From positions 1 through 21,376 of the forward strand of contig SKOF01000093.1 of assembly GCA_007120155.1 (NCBI GenBank): a stretch of 21,376 nucleotides of DNA. The letters are read 5' to 3'. The stretch comes from Thioalkalivibrio sp. (GTDB taxonomy: Bacteria; Pseudomonadota; Gammaproteobacteria; Ectothiorhodospirales; Ectothiorhodospiraceae). Below are positions 5,947-14,699 of the stretch, piece after piece (positions within the stretch are counted from its first letter, which is position 1; each line of letters starts with the position of its first letter). The translations under genes were made by a program, and so were the position numbers. The notes under the pieces were generated by a model. That model did not search any database. It was given only the letters and a program-made list of their open reading frames with translations, and had not been told where the DNA came from.

Positions 5947-7320
5947 ATGGACATGAACCTCAACGGCATGCACACCTCCGGCGGTGATGCTCACCCTCAC
6001 CCGGTCAATGGATCGAGACCTGGCTCCGGGCCCGCGGCCCATGCACCCGGGCGGCCGCGCACCGCCGCCGACACCGGGCTCTCGGAAGCCTTCCTGGCGG
6101 ACCTGGTATGCAAGCACCTGTTTGAAGGAGGCGTGCTGGATCTCCGTGAGCTGACACGCCGCACAGCGATGTCGGGCGCCCTCCTCCAGGACATCTGCGC
6201 ATTCCTGCGCGCCGATGGGCAGGTGGAAGCGCGCGGCACCCATCCCGATTCCGCCATGCTCCGCTTCGGGCTGACTGACCGGGGACGTGCCAGCGCCCTG
6301 GAAGCACTGGGCCGGGACGGCTACGTCGGGCCGGCGCCGGTACCGCTGGCGCAGTATGCGCGCACGGTGGCAAATCAGAGCCTGAGCACGCACACGGTGG
6401 ATTTCGACACCCTGCGAACCGGTTTCGCCGACACTGTGATCCAACCGAAACTGCTCGATCAGCTTGGCCCGGCGCTGCACTCGGGTCGGGCCATGTTCAT
6501 CTACGGCCCCCCAGGCACGGGAAAGAGCTTCATCGCCCGTCGGCTGGCCCGACTGTTGGCGGGCGAAGTACTGGTTCCTCACGCGATCATGGTCTCCGGC
6601 AAGGCCATTCGGTGCTTCGATCCCGGGGTGCACGAAGCGATGCATCCACTGCACGAGGGAGAGCGCGTCAAGTTCGATCAGGGCGACGATCCCCGCTATG
6701 TGAGATGCCGGCGTCCCGTGGCCATCACGGGCGGCGAACTGACCATGGATATGCTCGAGGTGCAATACGATGAGGCGACACGGTCCTACCGGGCACCGGT
6801 GCAGCTTCTGGCCAACAACGGGATGCTGGTGATCGATGATCTGGGCCGGCAACGCCTCGAGCCACAGCAGCTTCTCAACCGGTGGATCGTGCCGCTCGAA
6901 GAGCGCCATGACCACCTGATTCTGCGCAACGGGCAGCACTTCCGGGTTCCGTTCGACGTGGTCCTGGTGTTCTCCACCAATCGCAATCCACTGGAACTCG
7001 CCGATCAGGCGTTTCTGCGCCGCATCGGCTACAAGATCCGCTTCGGGCCTCTGGACGAGGCCGACTATCTCAGCATCTGGCGGCAGGAGTGCCGGCATCG
7101 CGGTATCGAGTACGAGCCTGCGCTGGCTCGTTTCGTTCTGGACGAACTGCACGCCCGCCACGGCGTACCTCTGCTGCCCTGTCATCCGCGGGATCTCATG
7201 GACCTGTCGGTGGACTATGGCCGTTATATGAACCAGGAACCACTCTCAGCCGACGCCTTGCGCCGGGCATGGGAGACCTATTTTGTCGGGCTCGATGAGC
7301 CCGGGGGGATGGCGTCATGA
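5947..7320 (+). CDS. AAA+ (MoxR-like) ATPase embedded in the Tad operon
   Basis: Predicted cytoplasmic AAA+ ATPase of 457 residues; its client is unknown. Residues 1-45 are low-complexity (Gly/Pro/His). About 46-125 look like a winged-helix-type domain (LRELTRRTAMSGALLQDI, then a strand pair and FGLTDRGRA). The AAA+ core carries Walker A GPPGTGKS (187-194), Walker B MLVIDD (293-298), sensor-1-like VFSTN (341-345), a candidate arginine-finger/sensor segment FLRRIGYK (356-363) and a C-terminal HPRDL (413-417). All key ATPase residues are present, so it should be active. It differs from TadA, which is a secretion-type ATPase. It starts 4 bp after tadV and overlaps cpaB by 4 bp (ATGA), so it is firmly part of the operon. 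I recall similar uncharacterised ATPases in other genomes but cannot confirm a link to Tad loci. A remodelling role in pilus assembly or regulation is inference. A second ATG at 5953 is an alternative start. Confidence 0.85.
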   Translation: MDMNLNGMHTSGGDAHPHPVNGSRPGSGPAAHAPGRPRTAADTGLSEAFLADLVCKHLFEGGVLDLRELTRRTAMSGALLQDICAFLRADGQVEARGTHPDSAMLRFGLTDRGRASALEALGRDGYVGPAPVPLAQYARTVANQSLSTHTVDFDTLRTGFADTVIQPKLLDQLGPALHSGRAMFIYGPPGTGKSFIARRLARLLAGEVLVPHAIMVSGKAIRCFDPGVHEAMHPLHEGERVKFDQGDDPRYVRCRRPVAITGGELTMDMLEVQYDEATRSYRAPVQLLANNGMLVIDDLGRQRLEPQQLLNRWIVPLEERHDHLILRNGQHFRVPFDVVLVFSTNRNPLELADQAFLRRIGYKIRFGPLDEADYLSIWRQECRHRGIEYEPALARFVLDELHARHGVPLLPCHPRDLMDLSVDYGRYMNQEPLSADALRRAWETYFVGLDEPGGMAS

Positions 7321-8132
7321 AGAAACGTGGAATTGTGGTGATGCTGCTGATTTCCCTGATGATGGCCATGGGCGCCTCTGCCCTCGCGATGACCTGGCTG
7401 CAGGAGCGGATGACCGAGCGGGACGCAGTCGACGAATCGTCCGTGGTGGTGGCGGCCATGCAGATCCCCTTCGGCCAGAAGGTCGAGGCCGCTGACCTGC
7501 GCATGATGGAGTTGCCGCCCCACGCGATTCCCAGGGGCAGCTTCAAGCGTGCCGACGAAGTGGTCGGCCGGGTGGCATCGCAGACCATCTATGCCGGCGA
7601 AGTGATTCTCAAGGAACGGGTCGCAGAGCATCTGGGCGGCAGCGCACTGGCCGCGGTGCTGGATCACGGCATGCGTGCCATCACGGTGCGGGTGGACGAC
7701 GTGGTGGGCGTGGCCGGTTTCCTGTTGCCGGGCAACCGGGTGGACGTGGTGTCCAGCCAGCGCACGGGCGGAAACCGCGTGGTCCAGTCCGAGACCATCC
7801 TCACCGCTATCAAGGTACTGGCGGTCGACCAGATCGCCTCGCCGGAACGGGACGGTCCGGTCATCGTGCGGGCGGTGACGCTGGAGGTCACACCGTCCCA
7901 GGCAGAACGCCTGGTCAAGGCCACCCAGGAAGGAAGGGTTCAGCTGACGCTGCGCAACCCCCTGGATCATGAGCCCGAGCCGATACAGGAAGTGGCCGTG
8001 GTTGAGCCACCGCCGGAACCCGAGGTCCGGCCCGCACCGGTGCGGGCGCGGCCGGCGCCGCAACGGCCTCGAAACCTGCAGGTCACCGTGATCCGCGGCA
8101 CCGACAGCAGTACCACCACCGTCAAAGAGTAA
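7317..8132 (+). CDS. cpaB: Flp pilus assembly protein CpaB/RcpC
   Basis: Periplasmic, membrane-anchored protein that works with the secretin in Tad pilus assembly. It has 271 residues. One N-terminal membrane segment (about 6-26) is followed by a SAF-type domain (about 43-105: VVVAAMQIPFGQKVEAADL ... AIPRGSF ... IYAGEVILKERV). Then comes the RcpC/CpaB core (about 115-215) with AITVRVDDVVGVAGFLLPGNRVDVV. The tail from about 218 is Pro/Glu/Arg-rich and probably disordered. The start codon overlaps the stop of the upstream AAA+ gene (ATGA), a sign of translational coupling. The secretin gene follows after 41 bp, the usual Tad gene order. Confidence 0.93.
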   Translation: MKKRGIVVMLLISLMMAMGASALAMTWLQERMTERDAVDESSVVVAAMQIPFGQKVEAADLRMMELPPHAIPRGSFKRADEVVGRVASQTIYAGEVILKERVAEHLGGSALAAVLDHGMRAITVRVDDVVGVAGFLLPGNRVDVVSSQRTGGNRVVQSETILTAIKVLAVDQIASPERDGPVIVRAVTLEVTPSQAERLVKATQEGRVQLTLRNPLDHEPEPIQEVAVVEPPPEPEVRPAPVRARPAPQRPRNLQVTVIRGTDSSTTTVKE

Positions 8133-8173
8133 CGCCACACCGGGAACGCAGAACAACCAGAGGGGCGAGTGCG

Positions 8174-9745
8174 ATGAACAGACAAGGAACAGGATCGTGG
8201 ATGCGTCTTCGGGTCGTGCTCGGCGTTGTGGCGCTGCTCACTATCGCATTGGCAATGGTCACCCACGCCCGGACCGCGAACGCGGAAACCAGACCGGGCG
8301 CCCGTGCCATGGAGTCCATTGCCCCGGACCAGGCCAACCGCACGATACGCGTGGCGGTGAACAAGTCACAGGTACTGGAGTTCGGCCACCCGGTGAGCGT
8401 GGTGTCCATCGGAAACCCGGACGTGGCGGACGTGGTCGTCATGCGGGCCCGGCAGATCTATGTACTGGGCAGATCGCTGGGCACCACCAACGTGGTGCTA
8501 TGGGATGACGACAACCGGGTTCAGGGAATGCTCAACGTGGAGGTGACCCACGATCTGGATACCCTCAAGGCCAATCTGCATGAGATCCTGCCGGGGGAAT
8601 CCATAGAGGTACGCTCCGCCCAGGGCAGCCTCATCCTTGGCGGTTCCGTCTCGAGCACCGCGCGCATGGATGCCGCACTGCGACTCGCCAACAGCTTTGC
8701 CACGGCGTCCGGAAGCGGCAATCCGGTGCTCAACATGATGGAGGTGGGCGGATCCCACCAGGTCATGCTGGATGTCAAGGTGGCGGAGGTCTCGCGCACC
8801 CTGGTGAAGCGTCTGGGCGTTCAGTTCAACGCGTTTGACTCCGGATCCCCCTGGAAGATAGGGGCGGTTCAGGGCGGCGCCAGCTTCCCGGATGCCGTAT
8901 TCACCGGCGGCGAGCGCATCCCGTTCTTCAGCCATGGCACACCCATCGGTCCGGTGATCGGCGAGTTCGCGCCGGTGACACCGTCGATCGAGAACACCGG
9001 TATCTTCGCGAGCTACCACAGCGGCGATTTTCTCTTCAACATGGTCATCGACGCGGCAGAACGCGAAGGCGTCGCGAAGATCCTTGCGGAACCCAACCTC
9101 ACGACCCTGAGTGGCCAGGAAGCCCATTTCCTGGCCGGGGGCGAGTTCCCCATCCCGGTGCCCCAGGACCTGGGGCGGGTCACCATCGAGCACAAGGAGT
9201 TCGGTGTGGGCCTCAGGTTTCTGCCGCTTGTCCTGGACTCGGGGCAGATCAACCTCAAGGTGGATGTCTCCGTGTCCGATCTGACGCGCGAAGGCAGTAT
9301 TGTCATCGGGGTCGGCGACCAGGCCCAGCAGCAGTTCTTCGTGCCCGCGCTCGTCAAGCGCAGCGCCAGCTCCACGGTGGAGCTGGGGCACGGCCAGACC
9401 ATCGCCATCGCCGGCATGATCAACGAGAGCCTGCGGGACAACGTGGAGAAGTTTCCCGGCCTGGGCGACCTTCCGGTCCTCGGGCTGCTCTTCCGAAGTC
9501 AGGACTTCGCCAAGGACCAGACCGAACTGGTGATCTTCGTGACCCCGCGGCTGGCGCGTCCAATCACCCCGCAGCAAGCCAGACTGCCCACCGGCAGCTT
9601 CGTCGCGCCCACCAATCTCGAGTTCTACCTGCTCGGCAACGAAACGTGGAATGACGCCGATGCGGACGAGGACCGTCAGGACGGGGATGCCCTGTCGAAC
9701 CGCCGCGATGGCGGCACCGCGGGACGTTTCGGTCACGACATGTGA
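8174..9745 (+). CDS. cpaC: Tad pilus outer-membrane secretin CpaC/RcpA
   Basis: Forms the outer-membrane channel through which the Flp pilus leaves the cell. The protein has 523 residues. A signal peptide ends near THARTANAE. The N-terminal domain of pilus-type secretins covers about 52-128 (TIRVAVNKSQVLEFG ... VSIGNPDVADVVV ... LGRSLGTTNVVLWD). A BON-like segment follows (about 130-180). The secretin domain spans about 285-460 and shows EPNLTTLSGQEAHFLAGGEFPIP and the C-terminal signature VELGHGQTIAIAGMINES ... FPGLGDLPVLGLLFRS ... ELVIFVTPRL. The last 60 residues are acidic and variable. GAGGGG precedes the ATG at about 8 bp. A small lipoprotein gene follows after 33 bp and might encode a targeting partner. 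Confidence 0.95.
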   Translation: MNRQGTGSWMRLRVVLGVVALLTIALAMVTHARTANAETRPGARAMESIAPDQANRTIRVAVNKSQVLEFGHPVSVVSIGNPDVADVVVMRARQIYVLGRSLGTTNVVLWDDDNRVQGMLNVEVTHDLDTLKANLHEILPGESIEVRSAQGSLILGGSVSSTARMDAALRLANSFATASGSGNPVLNMMEVGGSHQVMLDVKVAEVSRTLVKRLGVQFNAFDSGSPWKIGAVQGGASFPDAVFTGGERIPFFSHGTPIGPVIGEFAPVTPSIENTGIFASYHSGDFLFNMVIDAAEREGVAKILAEPNLTTLSGQEAHFLAGGEFPIPVPQDLGRVTIEHKEFGVGLRFLPLVLDSGQINLKVDVSVSDLTREGSIVIGVGDQAQQQFFVPALVKRSASSTVELGHGQTIAIAGMINESLRDNVEKFPGLGDLPVLGLLFRSQDFAKDQTELVIFVTPRLARPITPQQARLPTGSFVAPTNLEFYLLGNETWNDADADEDRQDGDALSNRRDGGTAGRFGHDM

Positions 9746-9778
9746 GCGCGTTTCGTACCCATATATGAGGACAATCGC

Positions 9779-10030
9779 ATGCACACCGTTCGAGTCATGA
9801 TGCTGATATCGCTATCCGTTGCACTCACGGCATGCGCTGCCCTGACACCCGGAGGCGAGCGTCCGGAGTTCGGCGAATCCGTACGCCACATGATACAGGT
9901 TCAGACGTACGCGCCCGGCGATGAAGTGCCATCACTGAAGGGCGACAACGCGGCGGAGGCAATGGAGGCATACCGCCGGGATACGGGTACACGTGAGCGT
10001 TTCGGGAAGGGATTGATGGGCCTGGAATAG
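9779..10030 (+). CDS. Small Tad-locus lipoprotein of unknown function
   Basis: An 83-residue predicted outer-membrane lipoprotein. The N-terminal hydrophobic segment ends in a lipobox, LTAC, with the lipidated Cys19; the next residues (AALTPGG) carry no Asp at +2, which favours outer-membrane sorting. The mature part contains FGESVRHMIQVQTYAPGDE, then GDNAAEAMEAYRRDTGTRERF. I recall this pattern from small lipoproteins encoded in other Tad loci but cannot give it an established name. GAGGA precedes the ATG at about 8 bp. Its place between the secretin and TadZ genes is where other Tad loci encode an accessory outer-membrane protein (RcpB or CpaD). A pilotin-like or secretin-stabilising role is therefore plausible, but this is inference from position, size and lipidation. 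Confidence 0.8.
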   Translation: MHTVRVMMLISLSVALTACAALTPGGERPEFGESVRHMIQVQTYAPGDEVPSLKGDNAAEAMEAYRRDTGTRERFGKGLMGLE

Positions 10031-10116
10031 CCCGGAGAGAACCCGTGCAACCGCGCGCCGCGGGAATGCCGGGAGAGGCACCGACGACGATTGCCATACA
10101 AGGCGGATGAAACATC

Positions 10117-11313
10117 ATGCGCTATCGACTCGATATTCTGGTGGTTGGACGTTCCAGGGAACAGCTGCTGATGCTGCAGGAGCTTCTTGGACGGCAGGGT
10201 GACGTCAACGTAAGGATCCGGCACGTCGGGAACGGCCATACCGATCCGCTGTACGATGTCGACCCGTTGCCCGATGCGCTGGTGCTGGTGCTCAGCGAGA
10301 ACTGGCATGCCGAACTGTCGGCGCTGATGGAGCGCCGCGCCACCGAACGTCCGCCATTGCTGGTGGTCGGGAACGACGGCAACGTCGACCTGATCCGCGA
10401 GGCAATGCGTGCGGGCGCGAGGGATTTCTTCACGCCGCCCATCTCCGAAAGCGAGCTTACGCAGTCCCTCCAGAAACTCATGCGCGACAGGATGGCGGAG
10501 GCATCCCGACACACGGCTCACCTGACGGCCGTCATCAATGCCAAGGGAGGCTCCGGAGCCAGCATGATTTCCGCCAATCTGGCTCACCTGCTGGCCGTCA
10601 CCGCGTCCGATCGTCGCACGGCGCTCATGGACATGGATCTGCAGTTCGGTGCCCTGCCCCTGTACTTCAACATGACCCCGCGCAACGGCATGGTCAGGGC
10701 ACTGGAGTCGGTTGACAGCCTGGACACGATGGCCCTGGAGGGCTATGTGCAGCCTCACCAGAGCGGCCTGGATCTTCTGGCGTCCGCCCCCGATGAACTG
10801 GTGAGCGTGGCCGATGTTCCGGAGTCCCGCGTGGAACTGCTGTTGCAGGTCATGAGCGAGGCCTACGACGACATCGTGGTGGATCTGCCGCGCTGGATCG
10901 GCGGTTCAACGGCCATGGTGCTGGAACGTGCGGACCGGATTCTGGTAGTCCTTCAACAGGGTGTGGCGCACCTGCGCGATGCGAAGCGCCTGATCGGCAT
11001 CCTCCGGCAGGAGATACACATCAGCGGCCCCCGGATCATCGTCGTCGTGAACCGGTATGACAAGCGCAGTGCGGTGAGTCTCCGGGATATCCAAGATGCA
11101 CTTCCGGACCAGGAGATCGTGACCCTGCCCAATGATTTCCGTCAGGTCACGCAAAGCATCAATGTCGGCAGCCCGCTACCGGAACACGCCGCCCGGGCCC
11201 CGGTCACGCGCGAGCTGGCAAAGCTGTCCCGCCGGCTGCATGAGGACCGACCGCATGATGACGGCAGGAAGAGCGGCGGCTGGAGCCTGTTCGGCCTGGG
11301 CCGGAGAAGCTGA
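10117..11313 (+). CDS. tadZ: Pilus assembly ATPase-like localisation protein TadZ/CpaE
   Basis: MinD/ParA-type protein that positions the Tad machine at the membrane or pole. It has 398 residues. About 1-125 form an atypical receiver-like domain (LDILVVGRSREQLLML ... PPLLVVGNDGN ... AMRAGARDFFTPPIS). The MinD-like domain begins near 135 with a deviant Walker A, KGGSGAS (143-149). The lysine normally just before the Ser/Thr is Ala, so nucleotide hydrolysis may be weak or absent, as described for some TadZ proteins. LMDMDLQFGALPLYFN (from 170) matches the family's next conserved block. DIVVDLPRW and ILVVLQQGVAHLRDAKRL follow. The C-terminus (GGWSLFGLGRRS) may be amphipathic. It follows the lipoprotein gene by 86 bp, the largest gap in the operon, and precedes tadA by 17 bp. 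Confidence 0.93.
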   Translation: MRYRLDILVVGRSREQLLMLQELLGRQGDVNVRIRHVGNGHTDPLYDVDPLPDALVLVLSENWHAELSALMERRATERPPLLVVGNDGNVDLIREAMRAGARDFFTPPISESELTQSLQKLMRDRMAEASRHTAHLTAVINAKGGSGASMISANLAHLLAVTASDRRTALMDMDLQFGALPLYFNMTPRNGMVRALESVDSLDTMALEGYVQPHQSGLDLLASAPDELVSVADVPESRVELLLQVMSEAYDDIVVDLPRWIGGSTAMVLERADRILVVLQQGVAHLRDAKRLIGILRQEIHISGPRIIVVVNRYDKRSAVSLRDIQDALPDQEIVTLPNDFRQVTQSINVGSPLPEHAARAPVTRELAKLSRRLHEDRPHDDGRKSGGWSLFGLGRRS

Positions 11314-11330
11314 TTGAGGAGTCAACTGTC

Positions 11331-12698
11331 ATGGGCCTGAAGGAACGGTTCGGAAATGGTGATGGCCGCAGTGCAGAGAACGGGCGAACGGCCTGGACAC
11401 AGCGCAGCCAGCGTTCCGGGATGCTGAGTCTCACGGCGCCGGAACAGGAATGCAAGCAGCAGCTCTTCAGGCAGCTCGTGAAAATTCTGGACCTCTCCCT
11501 GCTCGGCGGTCTGGATGACAAGGACGCGCGCGCCGAGATACAGCAGGTCTGCGAGAACCTCATGGCGGAGGAGGCGCTGCCGATCAATGCCGGCGTCCGC
11601 CAGCGTATCATTTCCGAGCTGCAGGACGAGGTGTTGGGGTTGGGTCCGCTGGAAGCGCTCCTGGCGGACAAGACCGTGGCGGACATCCTGGTCAACGGGG
11701 CCAACCATGTCTACGTGGAGCGGCAAGGGAAGCTGGAACAGACTGCCCTGCGCTTTGACAGCGACCGGCACCTGATGACCATCATCGACCGCATCGTCTC
11801 CAGCGTGGGGCGCCGGATCGATGAATCCTCCCCCATGGTGGACGCCCGCCTGCGGGACGGGTCCCGAGTCAACGCCATCATCCCTCCCCTGGCGGTCGAC
11901 GGGCCCATGCTCTCCATTCGCCGCTTCGCAGTGGATCGGCTGACCGCGGAGAATCTGGTCGAGATCGGCACCTTGACGCCGGTCGCGGCACGGTTGCTGG
12001 AATCGGTGGTGAAAGCGCGGCTGAACGTGCTGATCTCCGGCGGCACGGGAGCCGGCAAGACCACCCTCCTCAACGTCCTGTCGGGCTTCATTCCACACCG
12101 GGAACGCATCGTCACCATCGAGGATTCGGCCGAATTGCAGCTCCAGCAACCCCATGTGGTGCGCCTGGAGACCCGTCCTCCCAACATCGAAGGCAAGGGC
12201 GAAGTGACGCAGCGCGACCTGGTACGCAACAGCCTGCGCATGCGTCCGGACCGTATCATCGTGGGCGAGGTGCGCGGCGGTGAAGCACTGGACATGCTTC
12301 AGGCCATGAATACCGGTCACGACGGCTCCCTGACCACCGTCCATGCCAACAGCCCCCGCGATGCTTTGACCCGGGTGGAGAGCATGGTCGCCATGAGCGG
12401 CGTCAACCTCCCCTCACGACCGCTGAGGGCGCAGATTGCGTCCGCCATCGATGTAGTCCTGCAGGTGGAGCGCCTGGAGGACGGCAGGCGCCGGGTGGTG
12501 AGCATGCAGGAGATCAACGGCCTGGAGGGAGAGATCATCACCATGTCGGAGATCTTCCAGTTCCAGCGCGAGGGGCTGGATCAGAATGGCAACGTGCTGG
12601 GCCAGCTCAAGGCCACCGGCATCGTGCCCAGGTTCCATGACCATCTCAAGCGCAGGGGCCTTGACCCCGGCCTTGACGTGTTCGAACCCGGACGCTAG
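11331..12698 (+). CDS. tadA: Tad secretion ATPase TadA/CpaF
   Basis: Hexameric cytoplasmic ATPase of the VirB11/type II-IV secretion family that powers Flp pilus assembly. It has 455 residues. The N-terminal domain (about 40-200) includes VLGLGPLEALLADKTVADILVN and MLSIRRF. The C-terminal motor carries Walker A GGTGAGKT (237-244), the Asp box VTIEDSAEL (261-269), Walker B RIIVGEVRGGEA (308-319) and the His box GHDGSLTTVHANS (329-341). All catalytic motifs are intact. GAGGAG stands 9 bp before the ATG at 11331. It is followed 2 bp later by tadB, so translation is probably coupled. Together with TadB and TadC it forms the inner-membrane assembly engine. Confidence 0.97.
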   Translation: MGLKERFGNGDGRSAENGRTAWTQRSQRSGMLSLTAPEQECKQQLFRQLVKILDLSLLGGLDDKDARAEIQQVCENLMAEEALPINAGVRQRIISELQDEVLGLGPLEALLADKTVADILVNGANHVYVERQGKLEQTALRFDSDRHLMTIIDRIVSSVGRRIDESSPMVDARLRDGSRVNAIIPPLAVDGPMLSIRRFAVDRLTAENLVEIGTLTPVAARLLESVVKARLNVLISGGTGAGKTTLLNVLSGFIPHRERIVTIEDSAELQLQQPHVVRLETRPPNIEGKGEVTQRDLVRNSLRMRPDRIIVGEVRGGEALDMLQAMNTGHDGSLTTVHANSPRDALTRVESMVAMSGVNLPSRPLRAQIASAIDVVLQVERLEDGRRRVVSMQEINGLEGEIITMSEIFQFQREGLDQNGNVLGQLKATGIVPRFHDHLKRRGLDPGLDVFEPGR

Positions 12699-12700
12699 CC

Positions 12701-13684
12701 ATGTCCTGGCACATCTCCGATGAAGTGATCTTCCTCGTCATGATCTTCGTGGCGGTGTTCCTGCTGGTGCAGAGTTTCATGCTGCCCGTCTTCGGCGAGA
12801 ACCGGCGGGCACGCAAACGTCTCAGGAAGCGGCTTCAGTCCATGGACGGCATGGAGGGCCAAGCCGGCCGCATCTCGCTGGTGCGCAGCAAGTTCCTGCG
12901 GGAACTCTCCCCGTTGGAGCGCTGGCTGGAGGCACTTCCGGGGATGCAATCCCTGGAACGGCTGATCGAACAGGCCGGGCACGAGACACCGGCCTATCGG
13001 GTGGTCCTCAAGGCCCTGTTGCTGGGGGTCGGCACCGGGCTGGCGTTCGGCTACCTGCTTCCCCATCCGGGGATGGCCCTGATCGTCGCATTGTTGGCGG
13101 GTGCCTACCCGTTCATCCGGTTGTCCATGGACAAGTCCCGGCGTCTGGCCAGGTTCGAGGAGCAGTTGCCGGATGCCCTGATCATCATGTCCCGGGGTCT
13201 GCGGGCCGGGCATCCGTTCGCGGACGCCTTGCGTCTGGTGGCCGAGGAGATGCCGGACCCGATCGGAAGCGAGTTCCGAACCACCTTCATGGAGATCAAC
13301 TACGGCGGTGATGTCCGCATGGCCCTGGGCGGTCTGTTGAACCGGGTGCAAAGCGTGACCGTCATGGTCTTCGTGACCTCGGTGCTGATCCAGAAGGACA
13401 CCGGGGGCAATCTCGCCGAGCTGCTGGACGGGCTCGCGGGGGTCGTTCGGGACCGGTTCCGCTTTCACCGCAAGCTGCGGACCCTCTCGGCCCAGGGACG
13501 GATGGCCGGCTGGGTGCTGTCGCTCATACCATTCGCGCTGGCCGCGGTGCTCTCGGTGGTCAACCCGAAGTTTCTGCCCATGCTGACCGAGGATCCCACT
13601 GGCCGTCAGCTGATCATGGCCGCATTCGTCCTCATGGTCATCGGCATCATCTGGATGCGAAAGATCGTGCGGATCGACGTATGA
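12701..13684 (+). CDS. tadB: Tad inner-membrane platform protein TadB
   Basis: Polytopic inner-membrane protein of the GspF/T2SF family that, with TadC, couples the TadA motor to the growing pilus. It has 327 residues. An N-terminal membrane segment (about 8-30) is followed by a basic linker (RRARKRLRKRL). Two hydrophobic stretches (about 105-140) precede the T2SF domain: RFEEQLPDALIIMSRGLRAGHPFADAL (from about 147) and TSVLIQKDTGGNLAELLDGL. Two terminal membrane segments follow (about 265-285 and 305-322). The gene begins 2 bp after the tadA stop without a clear ribosome-binding site, which supports translational coupling. Confidence 0.95.
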   Translation: MSWHISDEVIFLVMIFVAVFLLVQSFMLPVFGENRRARKRLRKRLQSMDGMEGQAGRISLVRSKFLRELSPLERWLEALPGMQSLERLIEQAGHETPAYRVVLKALLLGVGTGLAFGYLLPHPGMALIVALLAGAYPFIRLSMDKSRRLARFEEQLPDALIIMSRGLRAGHPFADALRLVAEEMPDPIGSEFRTTFMEINYGGDVRMALGGLLNRVQSVTVMVFVTSVLIQKDTGGNLAELLDGLAGVVRDRFRFHRKLRTLSAQGRMAGWVLSLIPFALAAVLSVVNPKFLPMLTEDPTGRQLIMAAFVLMVIGIIWMRKIVRIDV

Positions 13685-13697
13685 ACGGAGACATGTC

Positions 13698-14663
13698 ATG
13701 GAACCGCTGACCAACCTGATCGCCCTGCTCGACGAGCTCTTGACGAACCCCGAAGCGGCGCAGATCGGGTTCGCGGCGATGATGGGGCTGGCGGCCTTTA
13801 CCCTGATGGTGGCGATGATGTTGTTGCTCGCGGGTCTGGCGGACCCGTTGCGCCGCCGACTCCAGCATCTCGAGCAGGACGAGGACGAAAAGAACGCGGC
13901 GCCGGTCATGTTGCGGCTGTTCGCACCCATGGGCGATTACCTGGTGCCCACCGAGCGTGAGAACCGCTCCAGGGCGGCCCTGCGCCTGCGCCACGCAGGG
14001 ATTCGTTCACCCACCGCGTTGCGGGCGTTCTACGGTGCAAAACTGGCCCTCGCCGCGTTGCTGCCGCTGGTCGTCCTCGGCGTTGTCACCACCTTCTTCC
14101 GGGTATCGATGACCGCCACCCTGCTGTTCGCCATCTCCGCCGCCCTCGCCGGCTACCTTCTGCCCACCCTGTGGCTCGAACGGGCCATACGCAGGCGTGC
14201 CCGGGTACTGCGCCGCGGCCTGGCGGATGCCCTGGATCTGCTGGTGGTCTGCAGCGAAGCCGGGCTCGGACTGGGACAGGGAATCCAGCGTGTCGCGGAG
14301 GACCTGGAGGTCAGCCATCCGGAGTTGTCGGACGAACTGCTGCTGTTCAACATGCAGACGCGCGCCGGCATGGACAACCGGGAAGCATTACGTGACCTGG
14401 AGGAGCGTACCGGCGTGGAGGACATCCGGGGCCTGGTGACCACGCTGCTGCAGAGCATGCGGTTCGGCACGAGTATCGCGGCAACGCTGCGGATCTTCGC
14501 CGCCGAGATGCGTGACAAGCGCACGCAGGAGGCCGAGGAAAAGGCGGCGAAGGTCAGCACCAAGATGCTCTTTCCGCTTGTCTTCTGCGTGTTCCCAAGC
14601 TTCTTCGTGGTCGCGTTGGGTCCGCCGTTGCTGGGCGCCATGGCGGCGCTGGGCGGACGCTGA
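13698..14663 (+). CDS. tadC: Tad inner-membrane platform protein TadC
   Basis: Second GspF/T2SF-family platform protein, partner of TadB. It has 321 residues. Membrane segments lie near 22-48, 112-133 and 137-157, with a C-terminal one near 287-318. The T2SF domain begins around 174 (RGLADALDLLVVCSEAGLGLGQGIQRV) and includes DLEERTGVEDIRGLVTTLLQS and FGTSIAATLRIFAAEMRDKR. The C-terminal AEEKAAKVSTKMLFPLVFCV is typical of TadC. GGAG stands 7 bp before the ATG. The gene lies 13 bp after tadB and 36 bp before tadD. Confidence 0.95.
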   Translation: MEPLTNLIALLDELLTNPEAAQIGFAAMMGLAAFTLMVAMMLLLAGLADPLRRRLQHLEQDEDEKNAAPVMLRLFAPMGDYLVPTERENRSRAALRLRHAGIRSPTALRAFYGAKLALAALLPLVVLGVVTTFFRVSMTATLLFAISAALAGYLLPTLWLERAIRRRARVLRRGLADALDLLVVCSEAGLGLGQGIQRVAEDLEVSHPELSDELLLFNMQTRAGMDNREALRDLEERTGVEDIRGLVTTLLQSMRFGTSIAATLRIFAAEMRDKRTQEAEEKAAKVSTKMLFPLVFCVFPSFFVVALGPPLLGAMAALGGR

Positions 14664-14699
14664 ATCCCTTTCGCCGGCCCCGCGGCCGAGGATCATGTC

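Noticed and set aside
5842..7185. 447-codon minus-strand frame opposite the AAA+ gene
   Set aside because: The plus-strand frame has Walker motifs and operon-like overlaps; the reverse frame has no family features.
8498..9784. 428-codon minus-strand frame opposite the secretin gene
   Set aside because: Antisense shadow of a secretin with full family signatures.
12695..13930. 411-codon minus-strand frame opposite tadB and tadC
   Set aside because: Crosses two genes with clear T2SF domains and has low-complexity composition.
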